From: Campylorhamphus procurvoides
Taxonomy: Eukaryota > Chordata > Aves > Passeriformes > Dendrocolaptidae
Direction: 5' to 3'
Assembly: GCA_013396655.1 (NCBI GenBank)
Contig: WBMV01008570.1
Coordinates: 418,119-482,118, forward strand
DNA: 64,000 bases
Shown: in pieces, positions 1-17,421 of the stretch
How the letters are laid out: each line of letters begins with the position of its first letter
How positions within the stretch are numbered: the first letter of the stretch is position 1
Translations under genes and position numbers: made by a program
The notes under the pieces: generated by a model
Seen by the model: only the letters and a program-made list of their open reading frames with translations
Databases searched by the model: none
What the model was told of the DNA's origin: nothing

Positions 1-699
1 AAAAAAAATAAAATCAGGGGTCTGGAGTTTTCATTAATGTTTTTATGAGGCAAAACATTCAATAGCTCACCAAAACCTGGCACCCAAAAGCAGATGTTTA
101 TGCCCCAGACCTCATTCCCATTTATAATCCACCGAAACAAGTAGGACTGCACATGTCAAACCGTGATAATCTTGTCAGTTATCACCTGTTTAATAACACG
201 TATTAAAGTTGCTCTGTATTTTGATGAGCATGGATATATTGCATGAGCATTGCAAATGTATGTTAATGTTTTTCAAATGCTGGAGAACACGGGTGAGAAA
301 AGTCTTAAGGTGATTAAGTGTAGGGTTAGCTGTTTTGACTGCTGTGATTTTACTGGACCCAGACTAAAAGGTAATCCTTTGCAAATGCCACCTACTCCAG
401 TTTTACATGGAGAGTCAAGACAAGGGATCTCTAACTCCACTGTCCCTCTCCAGAGGACATGTCCAGAAAACTAGTTCTGCTGCTTTCCCTGGCTCGTCTT
501 GCCCAGATTCTGGAGAGGCCCAGTCAAAACACTACATCCATATACAAAGCAGGGTCTGTGCAGCAACAGATGAATGTTCTTTCCCCCTCTTACTTAAAGC
601 CAACTATTTTTCTCACAGTAATGTCCTGCTGTAAATCTGGTTTAGTACTGTTGAATACTTTAGTAGTGCTGAAGACTGAGTCCGTCACTGTGGTGGCAG
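1..699. other. Intergenic, no gene seen
   Basis: AT-rich sequence with only short overlapping frames (250-776) that have no recognisable domain. The part after about 650 contains GCAGCAGCAACAG-type text that may already belong to the CR1 5' region. Confidence 0.6.
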
Positions 700-1640
700 T
701 AGTAGCAGCAGCAACAGACATAAGTCCAAAGGGTGAGCGTCAGATGAGGCTGAGGCACTGCAGCACAGGCACTTAGTTCAGTTGCTGGTCATTACACTCA
801 TTGAGCGTGTTCAAATACAGTGTCAACTCAGTGGGGAGCAACGTTGTCTAAGCTCACCAAAAAAAGTGCAGCAACCCAGACAGATCTCCCCAAAAAAATC
901 ATGCAGCTGCCCACAATTGAGGCTGTATAGAATGCCTAAGCCTCTCAGTGGATTGTAGTAGTGATGGCAGTTGCATCAGATGTGACCAGGTGCTCAGTCT
1001 GGAATCAGAGTTATGAGATGAAATAGAAAGGCTGAGAAGCATTAGAGAATCAGAGAGGGAGATTGTTGAAACCATGCTCAGATCTCCTCAAGACAAGAGA
1101 AGCCATCAGGAATAATTTAGGATCAAGGGGATTCTCTATCCATCCCCCAGCAAGGAGCAGGCAGTCCGTACTCAGGGAGGCAAGCAAAATCCTTCCTTGC
1201 CCACCTCATTCCCCCAGGTGCCTCCACACAATAGGTATGAGGCTTTGTATGCAGAAGACAAGCCTAAGAGTGAAGTGGATGAAGGTTTGATCACACCAGA
1301 GGTAGCACCTAATGAGTAATAACCAGTCATATTACAATTTCTTCCAAGAGGAAGAAAAGACAGCAAAAGACAGGCTAAAGGGAACAGAGGACCAGATATG
1401 AAGACTGGGCCGAACCCATCGGGAGGTCTGCTGCCTCCCTGGGGCCTGGGTTAAGGATGTCATCATGAAACCTCCAGACCTGGTGAGGTCCAAGGTCTAC
1501 TACCTGTTTGACTTCTTAAACCTTCTGCAGAGATGTTATTACCTATTGCAGCCATAGTTTACCTATATAAAAAAAATTGCGTGAGTGATGAGTATGAAAG
1601 TCTGGAAGGCACCACTTTAAGAAGCTGAGGAAGCTATGTA
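700..1640 (+). repeat. CR1 LINE, 5' part with decayed ORF1 (esterase-like)
   Basis: Translation around 1420-1540 reads EVCCLPGAWVKDV followed by a degraded ...PDLVRSK-YY stretch. This matches the conserved block of CR1 ORF1 that contains its SGNH/esterase-like domain. Upstream, about 975-1310, are the preceding ORF1 segments (RCDQVLSLE, then a degraded NRYEALYAEDKPKSEVDE). Frames are broken, so this is a fossil. The left edge is uncertain and may lie nearer 900. No reverse transcriptase region follows, so the copy is truncated or rearranged on its 3' side. Confidence 0.6.
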
Positions 1641-2941
1641 AACATGAAACTTCTATAGGAATTCTTTGTAGTACTGTGCCTTTCTGTATATTTTTTCCAA
1701 ATATGAGAAAAGCTTAAGATCCCTTGGGGGTAGGAGAGGGCAGGTGGAACCCACTCTTCAGAGGAGAGGACTGGAATATCTCATCTACCTGAGGGAGCCT
1801 ATGTCTCAGAAATATTCAGTTGTGATCATTCTGTCTGTTGAGATAATTATATCGGAATTACAGATATTTGGAAAGTCAGTTTTGAGCTTTTCCCCAAGAC
1901 TCTTCTGAGTGTGACTTTCTCTTCACTGAAAGATGGTGCTTCTTTTCAGGTTTTGCTCCAGAGTAAATGGAACAGGTTGAATTAAAGCAAGGGGGAGAGA
2001 CACCCAGGCAACTGTTGGGAAATATTTAGGCTGCAGAGAAGAGTCTGAGTCCTGCCCAAGAGACTGACTCATGGAGGCCATCTTAGCTAAGAAATCAGTG
2101 AAGCAGAGAATATCACCCAACTAAGAAATCATAAGAGTGACACAGTGACTAAGATAAGGCAAGAGAGATCAAAAGCAGGGAAAAAACCCAACACTCAACC
2201 AACCAAAAAAAACCAGAAACCACATACAACCTTCCCCCAAAATACTCCAAATCTAGACCAACAAAACTCAAAAAAACATCCCCCCAAAAGACAGACAAAG
2301 ATGGCAGAAGCAGGAAAAAATTAGGAGGCAGAATCATTATTCCAGAAGTTTTTTTCCACTAGTTCTAGCAAAGAATTCCTCACCACAAGTCTGTTTCTCA
2401 ATCAGGAATGACTGAATGTCAGTCCAATGCGAATTCCAGGTGTTCTTTTCCTTGGTTCTTCAGTGGTTCTGCACAATACAGTACAGTCTATTTTATTTTT
2501 CCCTTTATTCAATTCTCCTTGTCACTGATGAGACTGTGCATTGAGAACATCACTATCTTGGTTATATGACAGTAATCTACACTAAACAGTGATATAAAAA
2601 ACTAGAGTTCCTCTGAGCCTGAATTAGACTGTGCTTGTGAACATGGAACAAGATCTTCATTACCTAGAAATATTGTGAGGAATGGCAAGGTCTGTGCAGG
2701 AAAAGGAATTCTGCTGGCAGACTCCTATGACTGATCTTTCCATACATTGAACTTACAAGAGAGAATAACTTGGCAAGTTTGGATCTAATGAAGTCAAACA
2801 AAGTCTGTAGTTCTTAATGAATACAGATTGAGTCATCTGCACTTCTTGGCCAGAGAAACTCATTAAGCAGTTTACTTGTTTTGTTTATTTTTGTGCAGAC
2901 ATGCTTGGGAACCAGACTTACTGAAATCGGGACAGCTCTGA
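1641..2941. other. Intergenic with A/C-rich tract
   Basis: No gene recognised. At 2160-2300 an A- and C-rich tract (AACCAACCAAAAAAAACC and similar) produces a spurious minus-strand frame at 2149-2337. Confidence 0.6.
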
Positions 2942-3660
2942 ACCATAGAATCACAGAAATTCGGGCTCGGAAGAGACCTTCAAGATCATCAGTCCAACCA
3001 CCACACAACACTGTCATTGTAATCCTAACTCACTAAACCCTATCTCCCAGTGCCAGATCCAGATGCCTTTTGAACTACACCACCTCTCTGGGCAACTTAT
3101 TCCAATGCCTGACCATCCTAACAGTGACAAACTTTTTTTCTGATATCTACTGTGAATCTCCTCTGTCTCAGCTGAAGGCCATTTCCTCTTTTCCTTCCAC
3201 TGCAGGTGTGGCAGAAGAGATGGGAACCCCTCACTACAACCTCCATTCAGGCAGTTGTAGAGTGATGAGTTTCCCCTGAGCCTTCTCATCTCCAGACTAA
3301 ACAAACCCAGCTCCCTCAGCTGTTCCTTGTAAGACATGTTTTCTAGACCCTTTGTGGGTCTTGTTGCCCTTCTCTGGACATGCTCCACTACCTCAATGTC
3401 CTTTTTGAAGTGGGGGACCCAAAACTGAACACAGAACTTGAGGTGTGGACTCACCAAGGCCAAGTAAAGGGGGATGATCACTGATCTGGTCCTGCTGGCT
3501 GCACTGTTCTGGTACAGACCAAATGCTATTTGCCTTCTTGGCCACCTGGGCACGCTGTTGGTTCATATTCAGCCCACTGTCAACCAGTACCCCAAGTCTC
3601 TTTCTGCTCAACAGCTCCCAAGCCACTCTTCCCCAAGACTGTAGCACTGCATGGGGTTTG
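2942..3660 (-). repeat. CR1 LINE, 3' part with reverse transcriptase C-terminus
   Basis: Minus-strand 5'-truncated CR1. Its 3' end is at about 2942, where CATAGAATCACAGAA is the reverse complement of the family's terminal ATTCTGTG/ATTCTATG-type repeats. A minus-strand frame at 3014-3553 encodes [17 protein letters not shown], then [20 protein letters not shown] and [12 protein letters not shown], the conserved tail of CR1 ORF2. The frame is fairly well preserved but has no start of its own and no endonuclease domain, so it is not an active gene. Confidence 0.93.
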
Positions 3661-6600
3661 AAAATACTTGTTTCCACCACAAAGGCACTTTTTAAAGCAC
3701 TCTAATATAGTTTAAAATAGCACTCACCACATTGTTTTCCACTTAGGTGACCTTTTCCTGTTTTCATGCAAACCACATACAAGTGTGAACAGCCTGTCTT
3801 ACTGCTGCAAGGGCAGTAAGGAACCAGAGCTTTTCATCACGGCTTACTTTCTTTCTGACTTTCTCAACTTGTTTTGCTTTTCTAGAAGAAGCTATGTTTC
3901 CTTAAACATCATATTTCTAACTAGGAAGCCAGAGGGTAGAAAAACTATTTTAATTTTTAAAAATAGCAATGTTCTATGCAAGTTAGTGTTGGAGGATTTC
4001 CTTCATACATTGCACTATCAGTTGGGTATTATTTGGAATGCTAACCATGAGTCCCTGTCACTATTTGACAGATGAGTGAAAAGTGTCCGTGTCTCAAGCC
4101 AGGAGTTTGCTGATTCCACTAGTCTTAAATCTGTCATTTAAGGCTAACAGTAATGAGCCACTTAACTAAGAAAAAAATCAGGAACCTTCTGGAGGCAGAA
4201 TTTCTGCCATGAGAATCTAAATATATAAACCAGACAAGTAAGAGGTAATATTTTTCCTATACTCGATGTATCTAGAAAAAGCAGCAGTTCTTCAGCATAT
4301 CAGCTCTACTGGAAGCCTAAAATAGATGAATAAACTTTTCAAGTTAAATGCAGACTTCGACAGGAGAAACCTCACAGTTCACTATGAAGGTCACTGCTAC
4401 TTTTTCACTGAAGGAAGTGCTCTGCTTTACTTGAAATGAGAGCTAAAATTAGCTCAGTCCCATCTCAAAAGTCCATTAATCCACACTGTGGGCCAAGCTA
4501 TCTCATCCTGTTGCTAAACTTGTATTTGCAGCATTTTACTTCCATTCCTAAGGCTCATCCTTTGCCAGACGCCACAGCTCCTCTTTGCATTGCAGAGCTG
4601 CAATAACTATGTTCATGTTTTTACCTTATAAGTTCTGTTGAGTGCTATTTTTCTTCATTATTTGGCATTTGCTCTGGTCACTTCAGATATGAAAAGTGTG
4701 TTGTACTTGTTAGGCAATAAATTTGCTGTGGTTGATCTGACCCAATAGAAACTGCTCTCAATATTTAAAAACAACTATCCCCTGTCAACACAAAACTTTA
4801 AAGGCCAGCTGAGAACCCACAAACCAAACACTCTTAAAATGTCTATTTGAAATAGAACTAAAATTTTCCCCAAATATCCTTTCTGCTGGACAAATTTTTT
4901 GGGTCAGTCTGTAGCTGTGTAACTGAATTCTTTTGTCCCTTCAGGTACTCCTGGTTCTGTCCTCTTAGCACAGATGTGCAGCAAAACCATCTGCACCATC
5001 TGCTATGGTGCTGGGAAGCATACAGATATTTTACTTCTGAGTGTGTGACCAGTCAGGAGGCGGGCACTGATGGCACACAGATAGATACTCCATGTTCAAA
5101 GGGCAACATTGAGCCTTTTGACTAGTGCATTTATCATTTTGTTATCAGGTTTTTTGCCATAGTTCTGGCTTTGTTTGCACTTGTCAAATACCTTCTCCTT
5201 TTTTAATTTGTATTGGTGAATAGCTTTATTCAAGGTACTGGCTTCTCTCATTTAAAAAGCAGATGTCCAATAACCGCCCAAGGTCTTTGGTGGCTGACAG
5301 ACCATGCAGATAAAGTCAGGAAAAGGAAACGACAGCACTGGCCTACCTATCTTCTCTGGACGCCTGAGATTAAGAATAGTTTTAATCAGAAAAGGGTGCT
5401 AGAACAAAAGGATCAAAGTGAGTTGCTGGAAAAAATCTAGTGGGAATTTTCACATTCAAAACTAGCTATTTAGGGCATCCTTTTTGCTCATCTTTTCATT
5501 TATCTATCCTGCCTTAATTGCCACCTGCTCTCATTTCTATTCTTAAAGAGGTCATCAGACTGGATTTTACATGTCTCTGTTTCTTAGATACCTTAACTTT
5601 CATTAGAAGCCATTTTTTGTGTGTGATATATTTTTACTTAGTACACTGACTTTACTAATGACATGCTTCAACTCCAGATTACCAGCCAGGACAAGTGCAA
5701 CTCTAATAAACTAAATGTAGTGCCAGCCACTTTTAAATATTTATATAAATGTAGAAAGTACTCTTACCTGGAAAAACTGTAGTGATCTATGTATAAAACA
5801 AGGCAAGAAATACTTCTTCAGGTTAAAAAAACTTCTAATGCATGTAAAACACTACAGGCTTCATTGAAAAGTGTGGTTCTCAGCTTTCTCAGACTCTGTG
5901 AACAATGCCTCTATCATGCCAAGCTGATGAATAAAGACTTTAATGGTAACATATGGAGTTAAGTCTCCTTTCCTTGTGCTTTTTTGAAAACAAAAACCCT
6001 ATTGTTTTGCTGTTAGAGTGGTGCATAGAAGAAATCTAGGAAACACAATAAATGTTAACTGGGTTTAATGTACTTCCAAAGAGCAAAAGAGCACAAGATG
6101 CCCCTCTTTCACATGTTGCCTCTGACAACAGCAGCTTTCAGGCTGCTGTCCCTTCCTGAGTAGAGTCTCTTCCGCTCTGTTCAGGATTGCTTCTGGCACA
6201 CCTTGCTTTGGTAGCAATGAGCTTCTGTTGTATCCACAGTGCTGAAAGGAAGCACTGGTTTATATCTAATTACTCATTAACTCAGTTTTCTCCAGACCAC
6301 GTACTCTCCTATCTTCAACTCTAACTCCCCGGAGTTCTCCATTTCTAAACATGCTTAAGACATGCATAACTATCTTGATCAGTTTGAACATTAGCTGCAC
6401 CTGTTGAGAATTAGGAATAATGACTTGTACTCCTGTTTGCCAGAACATTTATTTCTTCGTAGTTGTTTTGTTCCACAATCATAGTTAATTACAGAAAATG
6501 AGAGCAAATGTTTCCAATCTCCTAAACACTTGCTGTCTTCTTTTGTGCTTCATGTTTATAATACATAGTCAGAAGTGGCCTGTGCATGTCTAGTTACTGG

Positions 6601-6899
6601 GAACACGCGTATGAAAAACAGATATGGTTGTTCTTGACAGAAAGGAGAGTCACAGAGATAGATAACCTTTTGACATGGGCACCATATATCTCAACTGTGA
6701 CTGTGCCATGCAGAATATCAGTAAAACTGACTTCTGCTCTGACCATTCAGGAAACTGCATTCCTATCTACAGAAAGAAAATAAGCACTTTGTTGGAGTCA
6801 GGGTAACAGGAAAACCACAATGAGAAGAAGACAGAAGGAAGAGGAATAAAAAGGACTGAATTCCAACAAAAGAAATGAGAAACACCATCAGAGGAACCC
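3661..6899. other. Intergenic, AT-rich
   Basis: Nothing recognisable. Frames are short and lack domain similarity, codon bias or splice context that I can see. No repeat was identified by eye. Confidence 0.6.
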
Positions 6900-7460
6900 A
6901 TGGACTGACGAGTTTTCTAGCCGTTCATATAACCTAATCATTAATAGAGTTGAAGTGATGTTCACCTCTAATATAAGTAAGATACCGCAGTATTGGATAA
7001 TTAGTCAGTTGCTGTATGTATTAGATAAGTAATAATTACCTTTGTATGTTCGAATGTTCCGATTGGTTGTTGTACCCCAGTTCCTCCCCGTTACTGCCCT
7101 GTTATTGGCCAGGCCTTTCCCGGGCTCACTGGCTTCTCCCATTGGTCAACCTGTGGTGCAATGCAGCTGTGCCATATATGGCTGACCCCTCCCTTGCTCC
7201 TCCCCGATCTGCCCTCATTTGTGAAGCCCGTCCTCCTTTACCCTTACTTGATGTAGACCTGCCCTAACTCCTCCCTGAACTCCACCCCTGTTCTGGTCCC
7301 TTCCATGCTCTCCTTATATAAGCCAGACACCACCTCAATAAATCGGCCATTTTGCACCATACCCTTAGCAGAGTGGTCACTCCCGTTGTCCAGCAGGTCT
7401 GCGTCAGCACTTAGACTAACCAGTAGGAAACTCTCCTGTGTCCTGCAGTAGTTGACGACT
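6900..7460 (+). repeat. Endogenous retrovirus LTR (solo), + orientation
   Basis: Shows U3-R-U5 architecture: three inverted CCAAT boxes (ATTGG near 7060, 7101 and 7140), a TATA box TATATAAG at 7315-7322, and AATAAA at 7337-7342 only about 15 bases later. The short TATA-to-poly(A) spacing is usual for retroviral LTRs. The interior is C/T-rich. No gag, pol or env coding sequence adjoins it, so it is probably a solo LTR. Exact ends and target-site duplication were not found. It shares motifs with the minus-strand LTR at 30.26 kb. Confidence 0.7.
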
Positions 7461-10400
7461 GAAACTGGAAAGGTGAAAGGAGAGCGGGAAGGGAAACATA
7501 CTGACTGAAGTACTGACCTTTATGTTCTGTTTAGAGGATTTTGACTACCCTCTGGCCCTATTTCCTTTAACAAGGAGATTTTATGTGTAAGATATTTGGG
7601 CATTGAGAAGGGCTAAGTAAAGAGAAACAAAACAAAACAACCCAAACCAAACTAACAGACAAACAAAAAAAAAACCACCACAAAAGAACATAGACAGTTC
7701 TTTTAGAGCACAAAACACTACTCTGTTCCTCAGATTTGAGACTAAGTGTCTCTGATACTGGACTAAGTCTGGCCATAACAACTACATCACTGGTATGTGG
7801 TGTCTCAAGTTCTGGTCTCACAAGGTTCCAAGCACCTTAAAGGGAATACCAAAAATCACCAGAAGCAGTGGCAGAATCTAAAATAGTTGCTGCTGTCAGA
7901 CCGGATGGTGCCAGGATGTCTCCTGAAATATCATATACACAGATACTCTTTGACTAAGTGAGCAGTTAGGAGCATTCACATTGCAGACAGAGGCAATGAC
8001 TGTGATTCCTACAGAACACTACGTGAAGTATTTGCATGTGTTTGTGGTCATTAGGTTTAACTGTTTCTTACAGATGGGTAACTGTTTCTTACAGATGGGT
8101 AATACAGTTGGTGCTCTTGTTTTTCCTCAGTGCATTGCAAGGCAGGCAAACAGAGGCCATAGAGATTTTATTTGAAGGAAGTTATGTATCTGACAGTATT
8201 CTCTGGGCAAACACACTGTCAACTTTTAAAGAAAAAGGCAAAGGCTTATGAGTTTTTACTTTTGCAGTACTCTTCACGTTGAGGATAGCATAATCTTTAT
8301 TTTGGCATATGGAAGAAAAACAAGTCAAGCTGTGAAAAAGCAACACAATGTGCAAACTTGTGGTCTGACTTCACTTTTAGAAGTAGGTGCTGTATGAAAG
8401 TGTGACTGCACTTTCTGAGTGCAGGGGCTAGTGCCTGAAATAAAACTGTGAGAAGTTACTCAACCCAATAAGCACAGGGAAGGAATATGAGAGTAGTAAG
8501 GCATAAGAGAAAGCTGAGTCTCTTTGACACTGTCTTCACTTGACACTGACACTTGACTAGAGCTACATTATTTCCCATATTCTATCATTGCACTGAGGGA
8601 ACACAAACCATTCATCCATCCTGACCATGTAAATACCATTAAGTCCAGGAAATAGAGCTTTTGTCTTTGAGAACCCAATACAGGATCCAATACATATCAC
8701 AACTGCAACCCTGCTTTCCTGCTAGCTCCAAGGAACTCATACCTGAGGGTGTGAATGGACCTTGACATCATTCCAGAAGGAATCAAAAGCTAGCAGAGCC
8801 TGTGTGACCAATGGGCTAAGCATTCTTCTCTTTTTTTTTATTTATTTTTTTTAAATCTTTCTGGGAAAACATATGATTGCCTTAAGCTCTTGGTAATCTG
8901 CCGGCTTTTTAATTAGTAGATCACTTCAAATGAAACTGCAAAAGAATTTAGGTCTTTGGAAACTTCGCCAAGCTTCAAACAAAGGAAATTAAAATACATG
9001 AATTATGGCAGAAACAAGAGCTTTGCACTAGCTCTGCAATGATTTAGGGAGAACAAATGGTATTATACCTGTGAAGGACAAAGTATGACAATAAAATCCC
9101 ACAAGGGAAATAACACACTGAAACTACCAGGCAGCATCAGAACTAATGTTTACTTCTATTTAGTCTAGTTCTAATATGTTTTATACTGTATTTGTTAAGG
9201 ATGCCTGTGCTAGAAACCCTGGAAACAAGCGCCTTGGAAAACAGGGAAAATGTGGAAAACAGAGAATGTACAGATCCATATCAGGTGGTGAAAAAAGGCT
9301 GGTGTGGAAGTGGAAATGAAGAGGATAAGTTAGGGAAGAAGCCAAGGGGAGAAATTAGACTTGGTCAAAATCTAAAGTACAGTAGGATTACCAATAGTTT
9401 CTCAAGAGAAGTTTCTAAGGATCGTGAAAGACTTTGTTTAAAAGCCACACTTTTAATAACATGGTCTGTGTAGGATGATGTTCTAGAAGTTAGCTTTATC
9501 ACCCATATATGCTGATACATATTACAGTGAAGATGCTATCTGTGGAACTCATTCGTTTGTCCCATCTTTAAGTAGAATACGCTTCTTCTCAAACTGCCAT
9601 AACTTCACTTCAGCAGCTGAGGGCACTCCATGACCAGTTAAATGAAAAACAGTGTTCTGTCAAAAGCTAACAGAAAGCAGGAGAGCAGATGTTCTGATAG
9701 CAGAAAGTGAACTATGAGGTCAGTCAGGTAAAAGGTCAGTGCTGACAGCCAAACCTGTGTGTGCTGATACCTGAGTCCAGTATGGACTGTAGGGTTATTG
9801 CTGTGTGTGCCTGTAGGAGCATAGTGAATTGGCTCAGACTGGCATACAGAGGAGGGAAAAGCATATTTGTACTAAATATTCAGGAAGTTCAGCTGAAAGT
9901 CAGTCTGGAAACCCAGTAGATGGTGTTGATCCTGACTTCATGAAAAGCTTTGGTTGCCCTTGCAAAACCATGCCACAAACACAGTACCAAGTCTCTGCAG
10001 TATGCAGGGAGTTGTAGTATGCAGGATTTAATGCAATTCCTTCTAGAGATGTCTTTAAACACCTTATTTCCCCAATGTTAGGGTAAGAAAAAGCAGTTCC
10101 TCCTAAGACCTTCTTCCCACAAGCCTGTAATTAGGCAGATTATGATTCTGTCAAATTGCCATTCCTCATCTGAACCAGGGATTTATGCACACCCAGGCTT
10201 CCCAGACTCTCAATAATAACATTTTTATGAACAGCTGTATACTTGTGTCAAAATGAAGCAGTAGGGATAAACAATTACCTTTTTTCCTGGAGACAGAAGA
10301 CGTGCCTGAAGCCTGAGTTTGGGCTATGTTTGCCCTGTTTCTTGGCAGGGTAAATTGCATTGATATCTACTGATTTGGCTACAGAGCTGTTGCTATCTTA

Positions 10401-12076
10401 GCTAACTTGCAAATAAGCTTCTTGAGTATGCTGCAGGTAACACTACAACATTCTGCTAATGCAACTTTGAAGAAAAAGTGGGAGATTACAGAGTGCTGGC
10501 TAGAATGGCTTTCCCTTGCAAGATATAAAAGGCTCAGTTTCAAGCCTTTACGGCAGTGTTATTTTATCTGAGAGTACCTTTAGATGGAAAACAGTTTGTT
10601 TTGTAAAACCTCACAATGAATTGTATTGTAAATTTGGCATCTTGAGATAAATATATGCTCCCAATGGAAAAGTGGGAGAAGGAATAATGAGTAACTGCTG
10701 CATGGGACAGTCTGGCAGCCTTTCAGCCTTTTTTAAGTCCAAGGGAGCACAGCTTAAAGACTTTGCTTTGGCAAAGTAGGTAAGAACAAAGAGTCCCAAT
10801 CTTGCTTAGTACAACACTGTATACTTAGCTTTAACCATGTGCTTGTGTCCTCTTAAAGATTAACAATCTTCCCTAAAGCTTTTCCAGACAAAGCTGCTTT
10901 TTCTTACATTTGCTTTTTACCATGTGCAATACCACTTCTTTCCAGCGGAGGGAAAACTTGTACTTCTATTCTGCCTATCATCCCCGCTCCCCATAAAAGT
11001 CTTTCAGTGCAGCAGATCAAAGCAACATACCGACAGTAAACAAAGCATCGAGAAATCGGGTTTACATTAAATAACTTATTTTTTAGTAACTGATACTGGT
11101 TTGGAGAACGTTGAAGTCGCGTTAAGGAAAAAACATTTGTCTAGGAAGTGAATGAAAGGCTAAAGGGTGAGTGGGTACAGTATTATTTTTACCTCTACCC
11201 TTATGGTTAACCCCTGGTAATACTAACATGACTTGATCAGACTTTGCAGAGTAAGGTAGGAAGATACCTTAATGCAGAACCACATGACCAGTAAATACTG
11301 CAGATTGGTAGAAGTAGAGTATATACAATCCAGTATATTTAACACTTGAGCACTGTTATCTTCATATGGAGGGAATCAAATATTGTTCTGCTATGCTTTT
11401 GCTGGTTTTGTCTGGAAAGACTGTGTGTGTTCTGCTAAGCAATGCATCTTGATATTGATTGTATAATACTGTTAAGATTTAAAATGAGGGTTTTTCAGAG
11501 ACTGACACTCAAATAATGTATATAGCTATATGCTCTGAGAGTCATTCGTATGAAATCAACTAGTCTGTTTTTTACCAGCAATGAAAACGGGTAGAAGTAT
11601 TTTTAGTGTGTGCCAAATACTAATTCAGAAATGTTTAACACACAAAGAGTGCAATAAATTCCAGCATTTTTTGCATCTCCAGCACAAATAAATGCAAAAC
11701 TGTTTCACATTTCAATACTTTTTCTTCCATACACACACTTCACTCTTCAACAATTGTCTGTACACAAACCAGAGGTCTAGTACAACAATTGCCTTTAGGT
11801 GTCTTCAAACTTGATTTGCATTTGAGACGTTTCTGCTTATGAAAAGAAGATTTTAGAGCTGTCTGTTGTCAAACAGGTGTGGGGAGTGTGCCTAGGTGTG
11901 TGCCCTCCTTGCTAGAGGGACAGTACAGCTCTCATGGAAGTGGGGCATGTGCCCCAATGACTTGTACCGTCTGAGCAAATTCATGGGCCTCAGCCTCATG
12001 CTGCTCCCGTCTCTCTGCTGCGGAGCTGCTCTGGCGCTGATGAGAAAAACTCCTTCCTTTTCCTTCCCTTCCTCAC
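7461..12076. other. Intergenic region upstream of PLK2
   Basis: Holds an A/C tract (7621-7690), the 21-bp duplication, a T-rich stretch near 8825-8850 and a consensus-like TATAAAAG at 10524-10531. The last is 1.7 kb before PLK2 exon 1 and has no supporting transcript evidence. The 93-codon polar frame at 9192-9473 has no recognisable domain. Distal PLK2 regulatory sites could lie here, but none can be named. Confidence 0.6.
8059..8100. repeat. Perfect 21-bp tandem duplication
   Basis: Two identical adjacent 21-base units (8059-8079 and 8080-8100), each beginning AACTGTTTCTTACAG. The unit contains a polypyrimidine-AG like a splice acceptor, but no exon of a known gene follows. Confidence 0.95.
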
Positions 12077-12249
12077 ATGCAGCATCAGAGGGCTGCCCCT
12101 ACAGACCACAGCTGGGCTCGTCCATCACCAAGCCCCGCTGTCCCGCAGGGAGCAACCCTGGAGTGCGGAACAGCCCTCCTTGTGTTGAAGCTGCCCTTGT
12201 CCAGCTCCGGGCCGGAGGAGCCGCGGCAGAAGCAGAAGCAGAAGCAGAA
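12077..12249 (+). other. Open frame upstream of the N, in frame with PLK2 exon 1 (doubtful coding)
   Basis: An ATG at 12077 opens a frame that reads through the N into exon 1. The last in-frame stop is TGA at 12041. The stretch encodes a low-complexity peptide ending PEEPRQKQKQKQ. It lacks resemblance to the conserved PLK2 N-terminus and has a weak start context (C at -3). It could be displaced GC-rich promoter or exon sequence, an alternative first exon, or chance. The frame depends on the N being exactly one base, so I do not include it in the CDS. Confidence 0.3.
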
Positions 12250-12250
12250 N
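12250..12250. other. Single-N assembly break inside PLK2 exon 1
   Basis: One N interrupts a (GCAGAA)-like run and separates it from the clearly PLK2-homologous [12 protein letters not shown] coding sequence. The PLK2 N-terminus expected directly upstream is not found there. The N is better read as a collapsed gap or misjoin of unknown true length than as one ambiguous base. Confidence 0.75.

Positions 12251-17421
<5,171 letters not shown>

Noticed and set aside
3014..3553. 179-codon minus-strand frame
   Set aside because: It is the C-terminal tail of CR1 ORF2 in a truncated LINE copy, not a host gene.
9192..9473. 93-codon polar frame upstream of PLK2
   Set aside because: Considered as a neighbouring gene or exon, but it matches nothing I recognise and lacks splice context.
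10524..10531. TATAAAAG as a PLK2 promoter
   Set aside because: It lies 1.7 kb from exon 1 and outside the CpG-rich region; AT-rich DNA gives such matches often.
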